From positions 1-14,835 of the forward strand of contig BBXU01002272.1 in NCBI GenBank assembly GCA_001598975.1: DNA of 14,835 nt, in the 5' to 3' direction. The position numbers and the translations under genes were made by a program. This document shows, piece after piece, positions 8,070 to 14,835 of this stretch. The notes beneath the pieces are model-generated. The model had not been told where the DNA came from. It was given only the letters and a program-made list of their open reading frames with translations, and made no database searches. This DNA is from Parachlorella kessleri. Lineage: Eukaryota > Chlorophyta > Trebouxiophyceae > Chlorellales > Chlorellaceae. Positions within the stretch are counted from its first letter, which is position 1, and each line of letters opens with the position of its first letter.

Positions 8070-11013
8070 CTAGGTTCCTTCTTCGCCTTCCTCACCAAGC
8101 AGCCTGCCAACCCTCTTAGGCTGGTAGACACCACCCCACCCTGGCCGTGTCCTCCTGCTTGGGCGCTGCTGTTGCTGCTGCCCCTGCTGTTGTGCCCCCT
8201 GGGAGGCATCCTGCAAACCAGGTTGTCGCGGAGGGCATGTCACTCTTGGAAGAGAAATGGGGGCGGGCTCGCACCTACAATAAGGCTGGCTGATGGCACT
8301 ATGGACGAAGCATGCAGGAGAGTTGGGTATTTCCAGTATACGGCAACCCTAATTTCGCCAGGCTGGGGACGCTTGCCACTGCCACACTCCAGGGTGACGG
8401 TACTGTCAGCCTGCATTTCGTGCACATCACAGCACTCACCGCGACAGCTGGCTGGGAGCTTGTGCCCGCATCTGTTCCAGCAGCACCAGCAGCACCACCC
8501 TGCCCTTGCTGTTGTTGGCGCCTGGCCCCTTTCCGCTCGCCAGCAGTAGCTGGGGCAGCAGTGTCTCTCGCCTCCGAAGGCTGCTGGGCTGATGATGTGG
8601 CCTGCTCTGCCTGCTGCCCTGCTGCGGGTTTCCTGGCCAGGATGCGCTTGCCCTCTGGAGGGGCTCCAGCACCCGTGGCTGCTGCTGCTGGCGCAGGAGC
8701 CTGCTGCTGCTTCCGCCCGCTGCTGCCTTTACGCTGCTGCTGCTGCTGTCCTTGCTGCTGAGCCTGCTGCTGTGTCGCCGCCGGCTGCGGAGCTGCTGCT
8801 GCCGGGGCGGCACCCGCATCTCCACCAGTGGCACCGCCAGGTGGCTTCTTCAAAAGCTTCTTCGGGGTAGCTGCCGGCTGCGTCTCATGTGGCTGCTGAC
8901 CACCCTGCTGCTTGCCTGTCTTTTTATCTCCCCGACTGGCTGCCTTGGCATCCTTGGCAGGGGCAGCAGCAGGGCCTGCCTGCCCCGCTCCCTGTGCACT
9001 GCCTGGCTCCACAGTAGGGGCAGATGCTGCACCCTTGCCTTTGGCGGGTTTCAAAACCTTGGGCGCCTGTGTGAAGCTCAAACTCTCACTCACACTCCAG
9101 ACCGTTGAAGGCGTCATGATGGGAAGCAAGGACCTGAGCAATACGCTTCAAAAATCAGGCAACAAATCCGTGGTGAAGTCGTCACCACAACATCAACCTG
9201 GCCCTTCAACCCCCCTCAGTGCTATCCTGCTGCCAGATATGTCAGTGGCCAGCTTCACTGGGTCATTGCCAAGCCAGGTGCTGCTTCCCAGCAACACACC
9301 GCCCAGGCGCCGGCTTGCCACATCATTGCTGACGGATGACCTCACCTATGGCCTCACCTGATGCTCTGCTGCCTCCACCGCATGCCCCTGCTTCTGCTTA
9401 GCCCCCTTCCCAGCTGCCCCTACAGTCATCAGAAGCTCCTTGCCACCTGCCGGCACCCGCTTTCCCGTCCCCACCACAGCCGCCGCTGCCGCTGCCGCAG
9501 CAGCCTTGGTTGCCTTGCCCTGCTGCCGTTGCGCCTGCTCCGCCTTGCTGCTCTTGCGCTCCCTGCCTGCTGTGCCTGCTGACGTTTGAGCTGCTTTGGG
9601 CTGCAGCCGCTTCTCAGCCAGGAACTGCATGAGAGCGGTGACTACCGGGGCGCCCGCGCTCGTTTCACCATCCTTGGAGGTCAGCTGGGTTTCTGCACTG
9701 GGAAGCAGGGTTGGTCCGGCCTGCAAGGGGCAGAAAGAGTTGTGTGATTGCTTTCTCCATTCTATAGCCGCACTTGCCTGGCCCGCTTGTCCTTCTTGCT
9801 TGCCCACTCCCCCTCCTTGGCACTCTTTCGGAGCATGTGTTGCCAGCAGCGAGCCCAGCGCACACCTTGTCAGACAGGAAATGCCCGGCACAATCTGCTC
9901 GGGCGCCTTCCACTACGCCACACAGAAACCCCACAGTGATACACCCTTTGCTGACAGGAGCGGTTGGCGGTTTTCACTAGCTACCAGCCCCACCTGCAGC
10001 CGCTCCAGGAAGGCCAGGTAGTCGGCATCCTTCTTCAGGGTGCCCTCCCGCGGGTCCTTCTTGGTGCGCGCCCTGGGCACCTTCTGGTACGGAGCATACT
10101 CCACCGAGCACCTGCGCAGGACACAGGCAGCTGATTGGCGAAAGAATAGTCCAGGAATGGTACAACAATGGTATCGCACATGCCTTTCCTTTGGTCTTCC
10201 TCGACGGATCCACGGTACTTATGATTAAAACACTTTTCAAGCGTGCTCTTGTGGCTCACAAACCCTAGCCCAGCCTTATGGCTACCGCTCTATTGCACGG
10301 GGCACCGAGTACGTACGAGTCATCACCGCAAGCCCTCCTCTGACGTCTTGCTGGGTGCACAGGCTTGCAACTTTCCGCCAGAATCGCTACGCTACGACAC
10401 AGCCGCGCGCAAGCATATGTCAAGCACTGCTGATGATTGTGGTGTGCCATATTACACAAAAGACACCCCGGACAGGCTGCACACCTGTACTGTGTGCCTC
10501 GCTCAGTCACGAAGGCGTGGCCGTGCAGTTGCTGGGTGAAAAGAGGCACATCCTGGGGGTCCGTGAAGCGCAGGTAGGCCCTGGAGTGCACCAGCTCCTT
10601 GGTGCTGCGGCAACAGCAGGCCAGCAGGTCACACAGGTGAGGGCACAGTGTATCAACTGCTGCGGTCTAGGAACTGCAGGAGTGGGCGTGGCTAACCGCA
10701 CTGACCTTGCATAAAGTTGAGTCAGCGGCAGGCAACCAAGCATGTCCTAACCCCTTCTGTTACTCCTAGGCTCTTCGTGTGCCTGTGGTCAACAACGCCC
10801 CACAATGACCCACCTACATCAGTAGACGCTGCTCTTACAATTTCCGAGCTGCACCCACCTCTGCTTGCCTTGCACATAACGGAAGTAGTCTGCCTTGTCC
10901 ACCCAGCCGGCAACAACGCTGCGGAAGCCATCCGCTGCAAGCCCAGGCGGCAAGTGGCGGACCACCACCTTGGCGCGCTGGTCAACAAAGGGGGCTGTGC
11001 TGGTTGCCACCAT
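8070..11013 (-). CDS. UPF3: UPF3, nonsense-mediated mRNA decay factor
   Basis: The six minus-strand exons 11013-10859, 10604-10485, 10111-9994, 9720-9358, 9066-8440 and 8210-8070 (TAG) join in matching phase with GT-AG introns and give 507 aa, close to the usual UPF3 length. Residues about 14-131 form the Smg4/UPF3 RNP-like domain: KVVVRHLPPGL, then HSRAYLRFTDPQDVPLFTQQ, then VEYAPYQKVPRARTKKDP and KDADYLAFLE. This domain binds UPF2's MIF4G region in known homologues. Residues 132-461 are low-complexity Ala/Gln/Lys/Pro-rich sequence. The last exon holds RRTRPGWGGVYQPKRVGRLL, which resembles the C-terminal motif of UPF3B that contacts the exon junction complex. The ATG has an in-frame TGA 15 nt upstream. 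The protein links spliced-mRNA marks to UPF1/UPF2 and shuttles between nucleus and cytoplasm in other eukaryotes. Confidence 0.92.
8678..8775. repeat. CTG/CAG-rich low-complexity tract in UPF3 exon 5
   Basis: Interrupted CTG trinucleotide runs on the plus strand read as CAG on the coding strand. They give the QQQAQQQGQQQQQ stretch and neighbouring Ala runs of UPF3. Tracts like this are prone to length variation. They lie in the disordered linker between the UPF3 domain and the C-terminal motif. Confidence 0.75.
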
Positions 11014-12166
11014 GCCTGCGTGGCATCAGACGCCCGTGACGTCAGATCGTCGTAGAGGTGGTACATCACTTTGTTGCACGATTACCCAGGACCTGTCCTG
11101 GGGCATAGGGAAAGGGCCACGGGTGGGGCCCTGGATACGATCCGGGCTTGAGCTAAGCCTAACCTTCGTCTACTGATCTACGCTTGGCTGCTGACTTTGC
11201 TGCTGTGACAGCAGGTTCCTGCGCTCAAGTCCACTTGCGGCAATTCGTCATGACTCTCACGTGAGCTGTCTGAAACCAATGGCTCTTGTTCCTGGTATTA
11301 CCGGGCTTCGCTGGCTGGTATTACTGGGCTTTCGCTGGCTAAGCGCAGCTGAGTCCCATGACCCTGCTTGGCCTGCTGGGACACCGTGCAGGGCGCCAGG
11401 AGAGGGGAGAAGTGTTTGCTTAGCATGGGTGGCAGGTAGTGCGAACAGGGAGTGAGAGTTGAGCTGAGCTGACCGGGCTGGATGCAGAATGTGCCTGAGT
11501 CTTGCCTGAGTGCTGATCCAGTAGTTCTCTCCCCCAAAAAGCTAAGGCCACTGGGAGAGGAGGGGCTTTGCTTTGCCAGTCCTTTGTTCCTTTTGAAGTT
11601 CGACCAAAAGGTCAAGCCCTGGGCTACAAGGCACCATCATATGTACACAACCTGAGTACGGGCCTGGCTCTAGCCCATTTTGTAACTGCAAGATGCACTA
11701 ATGCGTTTTGGCATCCCTCGCACGTGCAGGTTCCTTGTTCTTAATGCAACCCCTATCTAACCCCCTTCGACCAGCTGCAACACATCTTAACACTAGGCAC
11801 AACCCTCTCCACGCATCCCACCCCACTACCTGCACCACTGCCAGTAGGAAGGCACAAGCCCACCAGTTGAGACAGTCAACAGGGACGTCCCCTCCACATA
11901 AGGTCTGCCTTATCTCCCCAAGAATCAGGTGCTAGCTTCATAAGTCTTCCTTCATTAACCTACGTTGACCTTCACAGAGTCGTGCGCTCTGTGAGCAGCC
12001 ATGGGTTGCAGAACCCAAGTCAGCCCGCTGCCTTGATACCACCCACACAAGTCAGCCCACCTCACCCACACGCGCTCCCAACCAGCAATGAAGTAAGCAG
12101 CATAGCCCCTCTCATCACGAGTATCCTCCTCTCCTGTCTTGTGCTTCGTCATGAAGATTAAGTCAG
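11014..12166. other. Intergenic region upstream of UPF3
   Basis: About 1.15 kb between the UPF3 start and the stop of the next gene on the same strand. It should contain the UPF3 promoter and the DUF1517 gene's 3' UTR. I found no TGTAA on the minus strand here. It holds an imperfect tandem repeat at 11292-11338 and a protein-like minus-strand frame at 11955-12152, but no gene I can support. Confidence 0.45.
11292..11338. repeat. Imperfect 23/24-bp tandem duplication
   Basis: CTGGTATTACCGGGCTTCGC and its next three bases (11292-11314) are followed at once by a 24-bp copy (11315-11338) with one substitution and one extra T. It is noncoding and looks like a local slippage product. Confidence 0.8.
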
Positions 12167-14422
12167 CTAGGTTCGCAAGGCCTTCATCTTCGGATAGTCT
12201 CGTGCCAAATCGTCAGAAGTGTAACTGGCGTCCTTGTCACCTGGCGTCCACAGCACCTGAAAAGGTAGCAAACTATAGAGAGTAGATGTGTGCACCTGTC
12301 CCACCCAACCGCGGGCGCAGGAGCCAGGAATAGTAATCCGACCCACACTTACTGGGCCACGGCTCCTGGAAATCCACCGCGCTGACACACCTTGACTCAC
12401 CATACCTGGCTCACATTGGATTTCAAGCGCTGACAGGTTCTGCAGAGGACTCCTCCTGGAGGCAGCAAGTGGATTTGCAGGCAGCAGGCACAAGCTGTCC
12501 AAAAGGTTATATGGTACATACCTGGCAAGAAGTGATGCTTTTCTTGTTGGCAAGCGGCAGTCTCCCCAGCATGTCGGCTATGGTTGGGGCTGTGATCTGC
12601 TCAGGAACTGGTGCCATGGCCCTGGCTGCCACCAGAAGGGTTACCACAGTTACCTGCTGTTGACCCTCCATGGCTGTGTCCCTGCAGAAGCTACAAGGCC
12701 AGAAGAGCTTGATCAGTAGCACGGCGCTTGAAGCAAGGAGCAGATGTCAAGCATGCAAATGCTGTTGAGAAGTCCTCTGCCTCCAGAGGCAGACCAGGAT
12801 GTCAGGAGTTAGTCCTGCCTTGCTACACATGGTGGCAGTGCAGCCTGTACCGTGACGTTGTGCTCAAGCACCTGCTCAGACTCGATGGCGCCTTCCTTTG
12901 CTCCAGGTATGCGTTGGAGTGCCGTAGTGTGGTACGTTCCTGAACACAGTGTCAGATGGCTATTGAGCACGCGGTGCAATAAGAGGAGCACACAGATAAG
13001 CGTCCAGCAATAAAGGGTCAGGAGCACACAGCAAGCATATTTAGTACTTGCTCATTGAGTTCACCATCCCTCCCAGGCACCCGCACCAACCCACCCTGGA
13101 GCACCACGAGTTGTAGTGCAACTCTGCTCTCTGGCTATCTATGAAGTGTGTGCCTTCGAGGTACCCATACAGGAGAGAGGCTTGATTTCTGAGGAGGAGG
13201 CCCGTTGTGTCTGCAAGGGGCAGCACGCAGCACACCATGTTTCATGCTGGAACTAAGGGCACTCCTGCACCACAAGTAGGAGAGCCGGCAAGCACAAGTA
13301 TTCTGCAGCTTTGTTGGCAGGAAAAACATGATATTGCTGCTGGCTAGTGCTGCAACTGGTACCTTTCAAGATCTGGTGCTTGGCATCAGGGTCAGACATG
13401 TAAGCGCTGGTAACTATCTTCTGCAACTGCTGCTGCAGGTGCCGCTGGGGATCTACTACAGCCAATTGCACCATGGCCACCGTTGTTCCTTGGGACCGTG
13501 CAATGTCCTTGTATAGGTGGGGCACAAAATGCTTCAGAACCCCCTCCCGGAAGACATGGTAGAACAGCATGATAATGTATTTTATCAAATTTATGAAGGT
13601 GAATATGCTGGGGAGCACTAACGCGCCCACGTTAAAAGCCCCTGCGCCACAACAACATATAGGCATGTTATAAGAGTGATGCGTCACTAGGAAGGGCGCC
13701 TGTAGATATAAGTTGTGTACGCGGGGCTGTCCACTGGCAACACTTGCAGGGAACTCTCTAGTGGATGCAAGTGCTATGGGCTGTGCTGTACGTTTTGCCA
13801 AGGTCTAGTACCGGACACATAAGACCTCCCAATCCACCAACTTACTTTTTGGGGATTGTGTCAGCGCCCAGCACGCTAGCCACTCATAATAAGCATTCTG
13901 CAAGGCAGAAGGGTGACAAGAGAAGCTGCTTTAAGGACCTTGAGCACCAAGCATGGCATGAAGAGAAAGTCTGCCTGTGGGTGGTTTAAGCACAGCTTCA
14001 TCACAACTGAGCAGGCATTTATAGCCACCACTAGTACTGCGCACCACAAATTTGCCCACAAATATGCCGGTTAGAAATATCGTCAGCCACTGACGGAGGC
14101 CAGTGCCCGGGTTTACATCATGGCCCGCTGCGTTGGGGCCATGCCCTTCGCTGCGGTGGCCTGATGCTTGACCTTCCCCATGCCTTTCCATTTCGTCAGC
14201 CGCCGCTGATACCAGTCGGCACGTGCGCCTGTCAGTGGTAACCTTGGACCTGCCCGCCCTGCCTGCCACTGGCAAGCTCCCTAGTACGCGGGGCCTTACT
14301 GCACAAGGCACTGGTGTAACGCACATGGGCGTTGAGCGTCGCAAGGTTGTACAAAGTACCGGGCGGCGGAGATGTGCAACCTTGCCACCCAACCTGGGTG
14401 CGTAACTGCTACAGACAACCAT
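12167..14422 (-). CDS. Plastid DUF1517 membrane protein (FLAP1-type family)
   Basis: Minus-strand exons are about 14422-14038, 13641-13363, 13210-13095, 12895-12851 (end uncertain), about 12673 or 12681-12522, 12439-12401 and 12256-12167 (TAG). Exon 1 starts with an Arg/Ser/Val-rich, acid-poor region like a chloroplast transit peptide (to about residue 73, CRLVSAAAD), then a membrane segment QWLTIFLTGIFVGKFVV. Exon 2 adds a long hydrophobic stretch (SIFTFINLIKYIIMLFYHVF) and VAMVQLAVV. The C-terminal half carries the DUF1517 signature: VTVVTLLVAARAMAPVP, then EIQ...VLWTPGDKDA and LARDYPKMKAL. Plant FLAP1 of this family acts in photosynthetic acclimation to fluctuating light; cyanobacteria have homologues. 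The start has an in-frame TAA 30 nt upstream. The exon-1 donor and the exon 4-5 junction are unresolved. Confidence 0.82.
12401..12439 (-). other. 39-nt microexon of the DUF1517 gene
   Basis: The acceptor CTCTGCAG precedes 13 codons, NLSALEIQCEPGM, ending at a perfect GTGAGT donor in phase 0. The next exon opens with VLWTPGDKD. Two weaker or competing donors lie just upstream (T|GTGAGC and G|GTATGG), but both leave phase 1 and would run into a stop in the next exon. In the family, the equivalent segment reads as ALEV joined directly to VLWTP, so CEPGM is probably a lineage insertion. Confidence 0.6.
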
Positions 14423-14835
14423 GACGCTTGTAATGTGCGCCTTCCAGTGTTAGAACAACTTGAACACTGCAGCAACAGTCCGTCTTGATATCAAGATTCA
14501 AGGACCTCGATTTTGTCGGAGGCCACCATTTGATTCGTTACGTGGCATTTCATCACCATCACAGGACGCGCAAGCGCGGTGGAAGGCTAGATTGTGACTT
14601 TCTTGAGGGGAACGTGTCAGAGCTGCCAGGTTCAGGTCGCTGCATTTCAAATAATGAGGATACGTGGAGGGTACGTGACGCCCTTGCTGCATCAAGGGAG
14701 CCAACCACCGCAGGTTATTTTAGCACAACAAGCTCTAGGGTACATCTTGTTTCAAGCTGGGTACTCCCTACTAGTAGTCATGAAGGACCAATTTGCAGAA
14801 GGGGTGGTAGGTCCCCCACCCCCGCACCTGGCCAT
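14423..14835. other. 5' flank of the DUF1517 gene
   Basis: About 410 bp upstream of the DUF1517 start, presumably its promoter and 5' UTR. I see no supported gene on either strand and no clear TATA or repeated element. The window ends in a C-rich run. Confidence 0.35.

Noticed and set aside
8312..8761. Plus-strand Cys/Leu/Ala-rich open frames opposite UPF3
   Set aside because: Produced by reading CAG repeats on the other strand as CTG/TGC; no independent support.
8299..9141. 280-codon minus-strand frame as a stand-alone Gln/Ala-rich gene
   Set aside because: It is UPF3 exon 5 with flanking intron read-through; acceptor at 9067-9068 and GTGAGT donor at 8439 define the true exon.
11298..11615. 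105-codon minus-strand frame in the intergenic region
   Set aside because: No family resemblance, crosses the tandem repeat, and has no splice or start context.
8070..14422. A functional cluster of the three minus-strand genes
   Set aside because: NMD factor, ACT protein and DUF1517 plastid protein have unrelated roles, and the spacers are ordinary for algal nuclear DNA.
1..14835. Transposon, retroelement, CRISPR or bacterial operon
   Set aside because: No transposase or reverse transcriptase motifs, terminal repeats, spaced repeat arrays or ribosome-binding-site-led gene series; coding signal is in short spliced exons.

Overview
This window looks like nuclear DNA of a green alga, probably a chlorophyte of the Chlamydomonas/Volvocales type. 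The evidence is moderately high GC, short exons separated by about 60-450 bp GT-AG introns, many CTG/CAG trinucleotides, Ala/Gln-rich proteins, a chloroplast transit-type N-terminus, and TGTAA motifs (the chlorophyte poly(A) signal) past some stop codons. No bacterial, viral, transposon or CRISPR feature was found. Exon models below were built by hand from reading frame, intron phase, splice consensus and protein-family resemblance, with no transcript evidence.

Layout: (1) Plus strand, 22-3123: the 3' part of an Ala/Gln/Glu-rich coiled-coil gene whose exons are tandem copies of a two-exon unit (A1-B1-A2-B2, preceded by a truncated B0), followed by two non-repetitive 3' exons. All introns of the preferred model are phase 0. 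(2) 3124-4321: convergent 3' flanks with no gene I can defend. (3) Minus strand, 7626 (or 7350) to 4322: a protein with two ACT domains, with two mutually compatible alternative 5' ends, one transit-peptide-like and one not. (4) Minus strand, 11013-8070: a complete six-exon UPF3 gene, a nonsense-mediated mRNA decay factor of about 507 aa, with the Smg4/UPF3 domain at the N-terminus and a probable exon-junction-complex binding motif in the last exon. (5) 11014-12166: intergenic. (6) Minus strand, 14422-12167: a plastid DUF1517 membrane protein (the family of plant FLAP1 and cyanobacterial homologues) in about seven exons. (7) 14423-14835: its 5' flank.

The three minus-strand genes are tandem and head-to-tail, but their products (a metabolic or regulatory ACT protein, an NMD factor and a thylakoid or envelope membrane protein) share no obvious pathway, so I read this as an ordinary nuclear gene neighbourhood and not as a functional cluster. 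The least ordinary features are the duplicated coiled-coil exons that begin with perfect donor-like GTGAGT/GTGAGC sequences, the frameshifted last copy, the alternative ACT first exons, and the conserved EJC-binding-like tail of algal UPF3.
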